64,000 nt of DNA. Source: Anisus vortex (Eukaryota > Mollusca > Gastropoda > Planorbidae). This document shows, one piece after another, positions 10,915 through 22,800 of the stretch (positions are counted from its first letter, which is position 1; every line of letters starts with the position of its first letter). The notes beneath the pieces are model-generated. The model was not told the origin of the DNA and ran no database searches. It worked only from the letters and a program-made list of their open reading frames with translations. The position numbers and the translations under genes are program-made. Where the stretch lies: assembly GCA_949126835.1 (NCBI GenBank), contig OX421495.1:27715721-27779720 (forward strand), read 5' to 3'.

Positions 10915-12429
10915 TCAGGAATCTATAAGGCTTTGGTCATCCGGCACATTTCCATGACAACAGCTTTTAGGCACTAATGTTTTGACGTCACTTATGATAA
11001 CATTTTGTGCAATTGTTTTTGTATTTTCTCTGTTGTCAGGTACATATGAATGTCCACCCCCATACAATAAAATATTGTTGGTGTAAGTTCTTTTAAATAA
11101 TGTATAGTTTTTATCTTTGGTATGACTTTGCTTTAAATTTAAAGTGTCATCTTTTGGTAAAATACTAGATTTGTGAAGTTTAGGCTCTCGCTCTTGCACC
11201 GTAACACAGTCGTGTGTCTCAGCCAGTCTTTTTAAAGTCTTGCTGTCAGCTGATTTCGCTCTTAAAGTTCTGAAACGCCTTCTTTGAGTTATTCGACAGT
11301 CGCATCGAATCATGTCCCAAAACAATCGCCCATAACGTTGTTTGATTGGTCCACTGTTTTGGGCGTACATATAGGGGTCTAGCGCACTGTTGAGAAAAAC
11401 AAGAGCAATTCCACAAAGTTTCACTTGGAATATAATAATAGACTCGCCCAAAACTAATTCGATGAAATGAGAAATAACAAGCGGTGTCCAACAAAGTACA
11501 ATGATAATGATAACAACGAAACACATTGTGACTGCTTTGTTTTCTTTATCCAAAGCTGTCCTACAACTACAGCAGGAGCACTGACGCAGTGGAGCTTTCG
11601 TTTTACTATTCAACATAAAAGACTGCTGTAGTTCTTGTACCGGCATCGTGCTCTCTACAGTGGCGGAACTTTGCACTGGTCTATACAAGACTGGTTTAAG
11701 TAACGGCTGTAGTGATTTAACTCTCAAGTAGGTTTGTATTCTGACTGCTTTGGCTACTGCTGAGTACGAAGTAATAATAACGATAATGCTGATTATTACA
11801 ACAGGACTTATAAAAAACAAAACAACATTGTTACTTTTGATGTCATTACTATTCATAATATACCGACAATTCACGTAGGAATCCGTCCAAGCGGTGGTTA
11901 CGTGAAGAGTTCCACCCACCGATGTACACAAGCCCACTGTATATATAGCTAGAATTATACATGCAGTTTTCAATGTACTTAACCTTCCCTTGACCCTCCC
12001 CCTAAGCCATGATTGTCTATGTGCAGCAATGGCTACCAGAGTCAACAAGGACAGCAATCCACAGCTGCTAGTTGCAAACAAAAATCCACCACAGAACTCT
12101 CTTGGCGAAGGCGGCTCTGAAAATAGTAAAAATAGAAAGGTGGGTGAAAGACATAAACATATGATGAAATCTGCTCCAGCCAAATTGAAGACAAGTACGT
12201 CAAAATTTGACCTTAATTTCCGACACTGCAGAGCCGACAAGATGACCATTCCATTCCCGAATGTTCCAAGAATGAGAACAAATATGACTAGAAGTGTACA
12301 GACGGCCAATGTAGCTGTGTGAACTGTACCATGAAATTGAACAGACTGATCCCAATCCATGTTCATACTACCATTGAATAATCCATGCCTATATCCATTC
12401 ATTTGTCTTGTGCTCTCCTGAACAGTCAT
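10915..12429 (-). CDS. Orphan class A (rhodopsin-like) G-protein-coupled receptor
   Basis: This frame encodes a full seven-helix receptor with no intron. I use the Met at 12427-12429 (504 aa) because its context, GACCATGAC, is a strong initiation site; an in-frame ATG 36 nt upstream (12463-12465) has a poor one. Numbering from that upstream Met: an N-glycosylation site NGS at 31-33; TM1 about 50-75 with GN at 70-71; TM2 about 86-110 with NLAGAD and Asp99; Cys125 and Cys200 as the likely extracellular disulfide; TM5 with Pro221; TM6 with CWTP at 325-328; and TM7 with DPYMY at 363-367 in place of NPxxY. TM3 ends in AHR (148-150) instead of DRY, and TM4 has no Trp. Cys388/Cys390 may be palmitoylated. 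The third loop is about 70 residues with a Cys cluster (296-301), and the tail is about 125 residues. GPR84/Tre1-like orphan receptors are a possible kinship, but ligand and subfamily are unknown. Confidence 0.9.
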   Translation of the reverse strand: MTVQESTRQMNGYRHGLFNGSMNMDWDQSVQFHGTVHTATLAVCTLLVIFVLILGTFGNGMVILSALQCRKLRSNFDVLVFNLAGADFIICLCLSPTFLFLLFSEPPSPREFCGGFLFATSSCGLLSLLTLVAIAAHRQSWLRGRVKGRLSTLKTACIILAIYTVGLCTSVGGTLHVTTAWTDSYVNCRYIMNSNDIKSNNVVLFFISPVVIISIIVIITSYSAVAKAVRIQTYLRVKSLQPLLKPVLYRPVQSSATVESTMPVQELQQSFMLNSKTKAPLRQCSCCSCRTALDKENKAVTMCFVVIIIIVLCWTPLVISHFIELVLGESIIIFQVKLCGIALVFLNSALDPYMYAQNSGPIKQRYGRLFWDMIRCDCRITQRRRFRTLRAKSADSKTLKRLAETHDCVTVQEREPKLHKSSILPKDDTLNLKQSHTKDKNYTLFKRTYTNNILLYGGGHSYVPDNRENTKTIAQNVIISDVKTLVPKSCCHGNVPDDQSLIDS

Positions 12430-14429
12430 GGTCAATATAGAAAGAAATTTCTTGGAAAACAGCATAAACTAAACCTACACAAATTTCATCGTTTTCTTTC
12501 TCTTCATAAGTTCATTTCCAATCAATTAGTTTCTCCTTTATTTGAAACATGTCAATCTATTGTTTTAAAATGGTTTTGTTTTTACATTTCTGCATTTATT
12601 TTAGTTTGATAATATAGTCATTACATTTGACTTGTTATAACAAGAGTTGCAGCCCCTTTGTTGAACAAAAACTAACCGTGGCATTTGGCAATGTTTTCTG
12701 AAGACTTGTTGGTGTAGAATTACCACCTTAATGCTTCGCACATCCGACATGAGAAACCTTTCAGACAACCTGGCACTTCCTGCAGGCTGGATTTTTCTCT
12801 CTCTCTTTTCTGTTCCTTTCTTCTTTGCACAGTCAGTGAATAAAAAAAAAAGAACTCAAAACACTGCGTGAACTTTCTATGTGTTCTTGTAACATAGAAA
12901 TGGTATAGACTATATTGTTTATATGAAGACGTTATCTATATAATGATATAAAAATAAGTTTTTATACAATTCATGTAGTTATAGAGATGTATATACAGTG
13001 AGCCTACTCATATTTGATTACCAACAAATCGATGCCTTTCAGGCTAAAGAACGATATTTCAACCATGAACATCAGTACATCCTTTTTTATCATATTAAAA
13101 AGAGATGACTCCCTTATCTACCAAGAAGAACACTAAGCATCCTTTTATCTTTGTCCTAATACCATTTACCTATGTCCACATGTCCACATAGAATAAAAAC
13201 AAAGTCTTCTTTCGATTGGCTTGTTTCCTGTCCTATGATCTCTCCACAACAACACATGCTACTGTCATAACAAATTCAACAATAAAAGGACAATGTCACG
13301 TGTAGTAAGGTTGTCTTGCTAATCCAATTTGTTGTCTGGCATTCAAGGTTGGAACAAAACAGTTACGTGGAAGAATGAGAGTGCATGAACAGTTGCATTC
13401 AGTATCCAGCCGTTTAGAAAAGATACGTTTCACAAGGCAATGTTTCTCTGATAAATTTTGGTTTTGGTTGGCTGTGATAAGAAGATTGACCTTTACAGAA
13501 ACAATGTTCTAGATTAAAGAACTAAGTTATTCACCCAGTCAGTTCATGGATGTGAATTTAGTTCACATTTTTTTATCTATCCCAACTGTCTAAGGAAACA
13601 TAATCATGGGACAGTAACAAAATAAATATATATCAGTCATGTATCAAGATAGGTATTGAGCCAGTGTAATACTCTATGGATTCAGCTTAAGTATTTCAAT
13701 GATGTGTTTAGCTTATGCATTCAGCCGTGTGTTCAGCTATGAGTTCAACTCATGCAAACAGCTAATGTGTTCAACTTTATATTCCATCATGTATTCGATT
13801 ATGTTTTCAGCTATGTGCTCAAGCTTCAGTCTGCCCTTACAGACAAAACGCTGTTTCCAAGGAAATAAAACTATACATAAAATATCTATTGTGCTTCTTG
13901 AAATAACTTCTGATGAGAATCTACAGGAGTTAATTCCCCTCTTTTGTCAATCTTTTTTTTATTATTTCGCTGTAACATAATCCACCGGTGTTGTTCTTCC
14001 CCCTAGTTTTTCTCTCCCCTAGTTAACTTGAATTATTCACCTGTGAAGGGCTCGCCCGTCGAGTTGAATTATTTATATCCATTGAAGTTTGATTTGATTT
14101 TTTTCTCTCATGAATATTCATAATTATGACGAAAACAAAAACAGGTATGGCATGGAAAGAGTTAAAGAAGCCCGTTGTTTGTAATGTTCATCTTTGAATC
14201 CTCCAAGTCTTCACACGTGGGTTATGGCGTTTTGATATATGTAATGAATTGAACGTGTGCCTCAAGTAATAAAATGTCTTTCTGTTTATACTAACTTCAC
14301 ATAGTTCATGGAGAGAATATACGAAAAACGTATACTTTATAAATATATATGTATATATATCAAGAGTATATCATATACCAAATGAGTATTTTGAAGTCAA
14401 GTGAGAAATGAAGAAGTCGAGCTTTTTTT
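12430..14429. other. Upstream of the GPCR; no further gene seen
   Basis: This stretch should hold the 5' untranslated region and promoter of the minus-strand GPCR, but no TATA box or start site can be assigned with confidence. At 13680-13820 short phrases such as TCAGCTATG and GTGTTCA recur in a degenerate pattern. Confidence 0.35.
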
Positions 14430-14535
14430 CAATCCAAGCTTTATTTCAATCCAAGCTTTATTTCAATCCAAGCTTTATTTCAATCTAAGCTTATTTCAAT
14501 CCAAGCTTTATTTCAATCCAAGATTTATTTCTTCC
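14430..14535. repeat. 17-bp tandem repeat, about six copies
   Basis: The unit CAATCCAAGCTTTATTT repeats at 17-bp spacing, with one short copy and a decayed last copy. Confidence 0.85.
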
Positions 14536-14929
14536 AAGTTGCCGAAAGATGTACTAGTGTACTTTTGAAGTTATTTCTGATAATCCAAAACATTTATTTT
14601 GTTTGGTTCATAAATTATTCATTGGTTGAAAATGTAACTGTATGTAGTTTGAATTATTGGTCATATGCTCAAAATAGGCATAGTAAAATTTCGCTTTCAA
14701 ACATATCATATGTACATTAGAGCTATTAGGCTTGACCGATGATTCTTGCGTGATAAGTTGAAAGTACTTGATTCCAGCTACCTGCAAACAAAAATTGAAC
14801 ACATATAAAAATAACATCACCATTATAACTTGCTAAAGAAAACTTAGAGAAAAGAAAAAGGCACATATACAATATTTCTATATAAGCTTAAACCATATTA
14901 TTCATGTGTGGCATTGAACGTGAAAAACA
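14536..14929. other. No gene seen
   Basis: AT-rich spacer between a small minisatellite and a LINE tail. A 71-codon minus-strand frame here has no recognised features. Confidence 0.35.
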
Positions 14930-15118
14930 TCGTCAATACATAAAAGGAAGAGGGGACGACCACGAAAAAGCTGGCGCCGTGACCTGGATGCCGACGTCAA
15001 GAGAACAGGTTATTCTTGGGGACAGTTGGAAAGACTCGCCCTGGACCGGAATGGCTGGAGAGCCCTTGTTGGTGGCCTATGCCCCGAGAGGGATAGTAGA
15101 CGTAAGTAAGTAAGTACA
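14930..15118 (+). pseudogene. LINE ORF2 C-terminus with microsatellite tail
   Basis: One frame reads GRPRKSWRRDLDADVK then GYSWGQLERLALDRNGW and ends LVGGLCPERDSRR before a stop. That is the characteristic last 50 residues of a non-LTR retrotransposon ORF2 (RP-x-x-x-W-RRDL, G-x-x-W-x-x-x-x-x-x-A-x-DR-x-W). It is followed by TAAGTAAGTAAGTA, a typical simple-repeat 3' tail. It is a 5'-truncated dead copy; the clade is not certain. Confidence 0.75.
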
Positions 15119-15329
15119 TAAAACACCATCACACAATCAACAAAGGATCTGTTTATATTTATGTAAATAAAACTCTTTTGAATTATAGTATTCTATTATA
15201 TTGTTGGTTGTGTGGTTCCTGGAGTTATTGTTGTGTCGTGCTAAATGTATAGTGTTAGTGTTGTGTTTTGCTCTTTAATTAAATAGGTCTTAGTTAGCTT
15301 TAGTTTAGCCAAAAGACAAAAACACTTTT

Positions 15330-15560
15330 CTTATCCATAATATTCAAGAATAAATGCATATAAGTTCTCTTTATTCCCGAGTGGATTCCGGGCGTTAAAT
15401 GGGTCGCCTGACCAAACCAGGAGAACCAGTAACCTAGCATCATTAAAACGCTAATCAAAATGTAAGACGAGACTCAAACCACGGATAAGCGTAGGACGCA
15501 ATAATCTTTTGTGTAAAAGGAGCGTCTGTAACATGTAAGATAATATATAGAGTAATAACA
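15330..15560 (+). mobile_element. LINE family A, 3'-end fragment
   Basis: The segment with ATGCATATAAGTTCTCTTTA, CCCGAGTGGATTCCGGGCGT, ACCAGGAGAACCAGTAACCT and ACCACGGATAAGCGTAGGAC matches, in the same order, the end of the longer copy at 18105-19075 and the reverse complement of 22615-22800 and 45610-46005. It is a 5'-truncated copy of one LINE family present five times in the window. Confidence 0.7.
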
Positions 15561-17591
15561 ATGATTAAAATTCGTCTGCAAAAAAAGAATTATACAACTT
15601 TAATAAGCCTTTCCAAAGTGAAGAATTACAGCCTAATTACAACAAAAACATTATTTGTAAACTAAACAGTATAATGTAAAATGGTCTATTAAAACATTTA
15701 TTGTTATAAAAGTTTTTAGGAAATGGTTTATCAATACATACAGCCTTTCAGGAGTGATCGGTTAAAACATTTACATGTTGAAACGAAGAGCTAGAATGTT
15801 ACATTTTGTGTGTAGTAATAGAAAAAAAAAAGAATAACAAGAAACAAACAAAGAAGATTATGAGAAACAAGCGAAGTTAAATGACTTTCCTTTTTAGAAA
15901 TATCCAGATTTAGCCTCAAAACAATAGGTCTACACAGAAATACGCAGAAAAGTAGTCTATCATTATAAATTTGCATTAAGAAAATGCTTATACACACATT
16001 AAGATTAGTGCCAATAAGTTTAGATCACTAATCGTTATTTCTTTATAATTTATTGGCACACAATAATGTGCTTTGGTTCATTTTGTATGCTATTTCTGAA
16101 TTCTTTAGAATTACATTTAATTTAAAGTTGAGAGTTTTTGCTTATATTCTATGTGCTATTCTATTTTTTTTCTCTCACCCAAACACAATCACACAAAAAA
16201 AAGTATATGGTAAACACCCAGATCTCGTGAAAAATACCCAGCTGTGGCAACGATGAAAATTCCTTACAAAAAAAAATAAAAATACTCTAAACACCCTGTT
16301 CCCTTTTTCAAATAAATAAGTATCCAGCAGTGCTCCTGGAGGGATAGGGAAGGGGAGTAACCCGAGATGTTGTCTGACGGGTTAAAGCTCTTGAAATTGA
16401 TTTGGAGGGGAAAAGAAGATGTGGAGACATGTAAGCGGATACCAAAAGCAGGCAATGAAAAACCTTCTTTTTAAAATTATCCCTTCAAAAACTTTCTTTC
16501 CAAAGTATGACTGGATAAAGATAGTTAAGCGGCGTGGGTAATACAAGTATAGCTCCGAATAAAAGATAACAATCTCTAAGAAATGTACATTTTATTTGAC
16601 GTTTTATTACAATAACATTTCGAGACATTTCTACAATCCCCTTCATTTCTACATCCCAAAAGTAACAATCGTATAACAACATTGAAATTTGTTTATGTGA
16701 ACTAAATATATTCAAAGATTTAAAGTATTGTTAATACATTAGCTAGTGTTACAATGGACACTTAAAGAAAGCTTTTGCGCATTCTGAATGCCAACGAGGG
16801 CCTATTACACACACACTTACACACAGTGTTGACACCAATCGTAAGAAATAAATGTAATCTTAAAGTTATCACTTCTTATTCTGTCGGGTTTTCACTAAGC
16901 ACGTAGGCTATGTAATGTCATTCACATATATCAGGATTTGTCACTTTAAATAAAAATATATTGTTGATCTAATTTGAGTGAGGTGCACACAAATTCATCC
17001 ATCCACTCTTTTAAGTAAACCATAATAGGCTATGCACATAATTCAGCAGATAGTAGCCCTATTTAACGTTTGTGTGTGTGTGCCTGTGTAGAATGGATAG
17101 GCCTTACTATACTATGTATTTTACATGATTTTCAAAATTGTAGTCTTTCCTCAATGATGAAAATAGTTTATAAATGGACACAAATCTGCAGACCTACTTT
17201 CTGTTCAAATCATATTTACAAATTTACTCATATTTAAAAGATAGGCCTATAGCCTAAAATAAACAGTAGGGCCTACATGTTTTATTTTCACATAGCAAAC
17301 CAGAGACTTCTTCACAGAGACCTATTTTCAACTTTTTTTTTTTACTCATGTGAAACAAAATCTCCCTTCATTCTATCGTCGATTCCAATCGGTTGTTGAC
17401 ATTACTTTAAGTCAAAACGTGTCCGCCAATGAAATGGTTGAAATGGAATATCTTATTTATTCACAGAGGCGTGAGGAACACAATGTACGCTTGTCACCCT
17501 TCATGTTTGTACACATCTTTAGCCCCAGTCAGCTTAACAGTCACCGTATACAGGGTGTAAACACGGATCGTTTTATCTTATCCTCCCTTTC
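15561..17591. other. 2-kb stretch without a supportable gene
   Basis: Short hydrophobic or Lys/Asn-rich frames only. TAGGCCTA-type words recur near 17100, 17243 and 17270. No RNA gene or transposon end was recognised. Confidence 0.4.
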
Positions 17592-17680
17592 ATCTCGTCC
17601 CCACAGTTTAAACCTTCGTCCCTACAGTTTAAACCTTCGTCCCTACAGTTTAAACCTTCGTCCCTACAGTTTAAACCTCC
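17592..17680. repeat. 21-bp tandem repeat, four copies
   Basis: CGTCCCTACAGTTTAAACCT repeats at 21-bp spacing four times, the first copy with CCACAG. It makes the peptide repeat RPYSLNL in one frame; no gene is inferred from it. Confidence 0.85.
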
Positions 17681-18018
17681 AAAGTTCCAAGATTTTCTTC
17701 TTTTATTTTTCTTTTTAAGAAACAAGAAAAACAAACTAGACTATATACGAAACTAAACCAGGAAAAAAAAGCTTAAGGTGGAGAAAGGATACTATGTCTA
17801 CCATGACAAAGGTCTTGCTAGAACTTGAAAGCATCCGTTAACCATGACCTTTAACCTAATGTACATTAGTTTTCTAGAGCAAAGTTTATGCTCACCATTG
17901 TTTAACAAACAAAGTTTATTTCCTTATGGCGTTTGATGTTGGGAAACAAAAGAAAAGATAACATAGGGTCCACATAAGCTTATACATCCCACACCCAGAT
18001 ATATAAGCTTCAGGGAGA

Positions 18019-18024
<6 letters not shown>

Positions 18025-18096
<72 letters not shown>
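18025..18096. repeat. (GA)n microsatellite
   Basis: An almost pure GA dinucleotide tract of about 70 bp. It causes artificial Arg-Glu and Ser-Leu open frames. Confidence 0.95.
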
Positions 18097-18098
<2 letters not shown>

Positions 18099-18104
18099 AA
18101 TAGG

Positions 18105-19075
18105 TTTACAAAATAACATAAAAACATGCAACATGCACATAAACAAATACACAAATTTATATTTAAATAGTACTAATCTACTGTATATTAATGAGTACCG
18201 TAGCCTTATTGCATCACTATGGGAACAAAGTAAGGTATTTGCAGATGATTGCATATCTTACAGGACAATAAAGACAGAAAATGATGCTAAAATCTTACAA
18301 AAAAGACCTAGAAGAATTAAAAAAATAGGAATATAACTGGAATTTGTCTTTCCAAAGAATGTGTCAACTGCTAACAAACTACTTTATTTATGGAAAAGAC
18401 CTAAAACAAACTGAAAATGTAAAGTACACAGAAGCCTAAATAAATGATAAATTATCATAGAATTCACCTGTCGATGAAATCATGAACAAATCAAACAAAA
18501 CATTAGGCTTCATAATAAGTACTTTTACAAATGTAATATAACATAAAACTAAATGCTACCTAACATAAGTTATGCTTATACTATAATATACATCTTCTTA
18601 ATGGGACCCAACAACTAAAGAAAACATTTTTTTTAACAAATCCAGAAAAGAGATGCAAGGTTCATTAACAGTGAATATTTACAATTAAGAAGAGTATGAT
18701 TAACACCGATAGTTAAATCACTAAACATAGAAACACTAGAGGACAGAAGGGAAAATAGTAAAGTAGTAATGATTCATAAGACATTAAATTCTAACTTAGA
18801 AATACAACACAATAACAATCTATTATAATCATAATGTTTACATAAACATAATGATAAAAGCACATTTTTTATCACATATGCAAGAAAAAATGCATATAAG
18901 TACTCTTCCTTCCCGAGTAGCATTTGGGCATGGAATAGGCTTCCAAAAATAACCAAGAAAACCAGTAAATTATCATCGATTAAAACAATTAAAATGCAGG
19001 ACTAGAATTGAACCACGGATAAAAAAAAAAAGAAAAGAAGCGTTTGTAATATATAAGATACTATCATGTATGTGC
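18105..19075 (+). pseudogene. LINE family A, longest copy (reverse transcriptase, 3' half)
   Basis: The frame reads LLYINEYRSLIASLWEQSKV then FADDCISYRTIKTENDAKIL; FADD is the reverse-transcriptase catalytic box. After about 18300 the frame breaks repeatedly, but later pieces remain readable: KQTENVKY (near 18400), then KSNKTLG, then the IVKSLNIETLEDRR block near 18710-18745, and the Pro-Ser-Arg-Ala-W segment near 18910. The 3' end with ACCACGGAT and an A-rich run is shared with the other family copies. This is a Jockey-like non-LTR element by motif order, 5'-truncated and dead. Confidence 0.75.
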
Positions 19076-20589
19076 CCGGTTCTACGAAACGGCTTAAATT
19101 AATTTTCAAATACAAATACCCATGGAGTTATAATGAGCACAAAAGTCTTAATAGGTGATAAAGTATTTTCCGGTAATTTAAATGTGAATGATTTTTTCCC
19201 CATTCATTCACAAAATTCATTCGCAAAGTTTGATTTATATATAGATATAGATCTACATTTGATCCAGGCAATTTCAACATTGCCCGCAACTAAGTTTATA
19301 AGTCGTATATGACACAAATTTAAAACGTGAATGAAATTTTGTTCCCTTCATTCACTAAGTTCATTCGCAAACCGGTAACTGAAACATTGCGTGCTTAATA
19401 TTATATAAGTCTTATACGACACATAGGCAGTTTAAACACGAATGAAGAAGAAGAAAGTCGGCAATTTCTTCACCAAAGCCTCAGGTCGAGGGGCAAGTGC
19501 CCTGATGGCTGCTGGATCAGTGGGATGATGACAGACGTCATAAAATAATCTCAACGCCATCATTTTTTTTTCTCATGTTGTGAAGACAAATTATAACATA
19601 AAGTTGGCTCCGGGTCATTTCTACGTGAAAAAAATGTTTTCTTTTTACTCCAGTTTATGACCGAAATGAGCAGTGCGGTCATTTTAATAAAATGTAAAAC
19701 CTTGACAGTGTTCATATACCTAAATACCAACACTTTTTTAGATTTATATATATTTATGATTATAATTTATGATGATTATGATATAAAATATGATATGAGA
19801 TGAAGAAAAAAAAACCTTGCAAAATTTTACTTCTAAAATAGATTATTTACACTTACACAAGCACTAGTAAGAAACAATAATTATGTCATATGCTCTCAAT
19901 AAACAATAAGTCTGTCATGTACAGTCACTAAACAATAAGTCTGTCATGTGCAGTCATTAACATAATTGTATTATGGATGAAACAACATTAATTTTTAAGC
20001 CAGAGCACATACAGTGAAGAAGCCTGTATTATCGTGTTGTGATACCAAAATAAAATTCAACGAACTAATTCGACATGTATTAATTGTTTTAATATAATAG
20101 TTCTCCTAGTATCTTAGCTATCAATAAAATGTCCATAAATCTTCACCTAATGTCAGTTTACAGATAACATCGAAATACTATAAATCTCAAACCAATGGTC
20201 TTTTAATGAATATTTAATCCTTGTAAAGATAGCTGTGTATTGCTAGTTGCTAGGTTAGGCACTACATTTTTTTTTAATTGAACGTTAGGGCAAACTTAAA
20301 CGTGTGTGTGTTTTAATTTCACATTGGTGTATTTAGATGTTGTACTAAATTCAATATATTTTTCATCTATTATATTTTATAGCTATACGTTTTTGCTAAA
20401 GATTAAAATATTAGTTCATTGTAAGACATTTTAAATCTCTTATTTGTTTAATATATTTTTTACTGGTTAATAGTAATATATGGAAAGTGTGTTCTATATT
20501 ATGAAATTATTTAAATACATCTTTATCTGACATGATTTATTTTTTAAACGTTCCTTTTTTAACTTTAATAAAAGGAACATTGTGCCAAA
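19076..20589. other. No gene seen; one degenerate duplication
   Basis: Near 19180-19445 a segment of roughly 120 bp containing CATTCATTCAC and TTCATTCGCAAA is present twice in diverged form. At 19905-19950 the phrase AACAATAAGTCTGTCATGT occurs twice. Otherwise AT-rich spacer. Confidence 0.4.
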
Positions 20590-22165
20590 AACAACACTGG
20601 AACATTGTGAAAGTTTTGTGCTTACGTGTGAAATACACTAGAACATTGTGCCTACTTGTTAAATACACTAGAAAATTGTGATTAAGTGTGAAATACACTA
20701 GAACATTGTACCTACGTGTGAAATACACTCGTTCGTTGTGCCTACTAATGAAATACACTAGAACATTGTGCCTTTATGTGAAATACACTGGAACATTGTG
20801 CCTACTTATGAAATACACTGGAACATTGTGCCTACTTGTGAAATACACTCGTTCATTGTGCCTACTAATGAAATACACTAGAACAGTGTGCCTTTATGTG
20901 AAATACACTGGAACATTGTGCCTACTTATGAAATACACTGGGACATTGTGCCTACTTATGAAATACACTAGAACATTGTGCCTTTATATGAAATACACTA
21001 GAGCATTGTGCCTACTTATGAAATACACTAGAACATTGTGCCTTTCTGTGAAACACACTAGAACATTGTGCCTACTTATGAAATACACTGGGACATTGTG
21101 CCTACTTATGAAATACACTGGGACATTGTGCCTACTTATGAAATACACTAGAACATTGTGCCTTTATATGAAATACACTAGAGCATTGTGCCTACTTATG
21201 AAATACACTAGAACATTGTGCCTTTCTGTGAAACACACTAGAACATTGTGCCTACTTATGAAATACACTAGAACATTGTGCCTTTCTGTGAAACACACTA
21301 GAACATTGTGCCTTTCTGTGAAACACACTAGAACATTGTGCCTACTTATGAAACACACTAGAACATTGTGCCTTTCTGTGAAACACACTAGAACATTGTG
21401 CCTTTCTGTGAAACACACTAGAACATTGTGCCTTTCTGTGAAATACACTAGAACATTGTGCCTTTCTGTGAAACACACTAGAACATTGTGCCTACTTATG
21501 AAACACACTAGAACATTGTGCCTTTCTGTGAAACACACTAGAACATTGTGCCTTTCTGTGAAACACACTAGAACATTGTGCCTTTCTGTGAAATACACTA
21601 GAACATTGTGCCTTTATGTGAAACACACTAGAACATTGTGCCTTTCTGTGAAACACACTAGAACATTGTGCCTTTCTGTGAAATACACTAGAACATTGTG
21701 CCTTTATGTGAAACACACTAGAACATTGTGCCTTTCTGTGAAATACACTAGAACATTGTGCCTTTCTGTGAAACACACTAGAACATTGTGCCTACTTATG
21801 AAACACACTAGAACATTGTGCCTTTCTGTGAAATACACTAGAACATTGTGCCTTTCTGTGAAACACACTAGAACATTGAGCCTTTCTGTGAAACACACTA
21901 GAACATTGTGCCTTTCTGTGAAACACACTAGAACATTGTGCCTACTTATGAAACACACTAGAACATTGTGCCTACTTATGAAACACACTAGAACATTGTG
22001 CCTACTTATGAAACACACTAGAACATTGTGCCTACTTATGAAACACACTAGAACATTGTGCCTACTTATGAAACACACTAGAACATTGTGCCTTTCTGTG
22101 AAACACACTAGAACATTGTGCCTACTTATGAAACACACTAGAACATTGTGCCTACTTATAAAATA
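20590..22165. repeat. 30-bp tandem array, about 52 copies
   Basis: The unit begins GAACATTGTGCCT and continues with either TTCTGTG or ACTTATG, then AAACACACTA. Copies keep an exact 30-bp spacing for 1.5 kb. Units on the left are more diverged (CGTTCATTG, CTTTATGTG), those on the right nearly uniform. A 120-bp block at 20941-21060 is repeated exactly 180 bp later (21121-21240). Because 30 is a multiple of three, both strands stay open for hundreds of codons; this is not evidence for a protein. Confidence 0.95.
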
Positions 22166-22449
22166 GGTCTACACTAGAACCATGTGAGGATCGAATGTTT
22201 ATTGGCTATTCTAGTAACTTTATTACAAACAGTCAACCCAGGCAGACATAGGCCTACTACTGATTTGGCTAAAGCCTATAGTAGCTAATGTAGGCCTACT
22301 ATATAGTATAGTAGTATATAGTAAGTAGTAAAACATGTTCATTTGAAACTTTATTACTAAAATATATTTTCTAACATTCAGTTTGTCATTTAGAGTTGAA
22401 AGAAAAAGATATAAATAGTATAATACCATATTCCATATATTATACGTAG

Positions 22450-22615
22450 GGCCTATAGGCCTATAGACTTCTGTATAGACTACATGTATGGACTGCTAGT
22501 ATAGACTTCTTGTATATATTACTTGTATAGGCTACATGTAAAGACTATACGTATAGACTACATGTAAAGACTATGTATAGAATACATGTAAAGACTATAT
22601 GTATAGTCTACTTAT
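22450..22615. repeat. Degenerate about 20-bp repeat
   Basis: Phrases such as TATAGACTACATGTAAAGAC recur about eight times with small changes. Confidence 0.6.
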
Positions 22616-22800
22616 CTTATCTTATACATTATAGACGCTCCTTCTATATAGAAGATTATTGCGTCCTACGCTAATCCGTGGTCCGAGTCTAGTCTTACAT
22701 TTTTATTAATGTTTTAAGTTACTGGTTTTCCTGGTTTGTTCAGGCAACCCATTCCATGCCCGAATGCCACTCGGGAAGAAAGAGTACTTTTTTGCTTGTA
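22615..22800 (-). mobile_element. LINE family A, 3'-end fragment
   Basis: On the plus strand it reads GACGCTCCTTCTATATAGAA, CGTCCTACGCTAATCCGTGG and TACTGGTTTTCCTGGTTTGT, nearly the same as 45650-45775 and the inverse of 15330-15560. It is a 5'-truncated copy lying on the minus strand. Confidence 0.7.

Noticed and set aside
17350..17718. 122-codon frame ending in RPYSLNL repeats
   Set aside because: The tail is the 21-bp minisatellite and the first part shows no conserved motif.
18019..18336. Arg-Glu repeat protein joined to FADDCISYRTIK
   Set aside because: A GA microsatellite happens to be in frame with the LINE reverse-transcriptase fragment.
20688..22166. 492-codon open frame with KYTRTLCL-type peptide repeats
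   Set aside because: It is produced by the 30-bp tandem array; the opposite strand is also open, there is no start context or domain, and variation follows the DNA unit, not codons.
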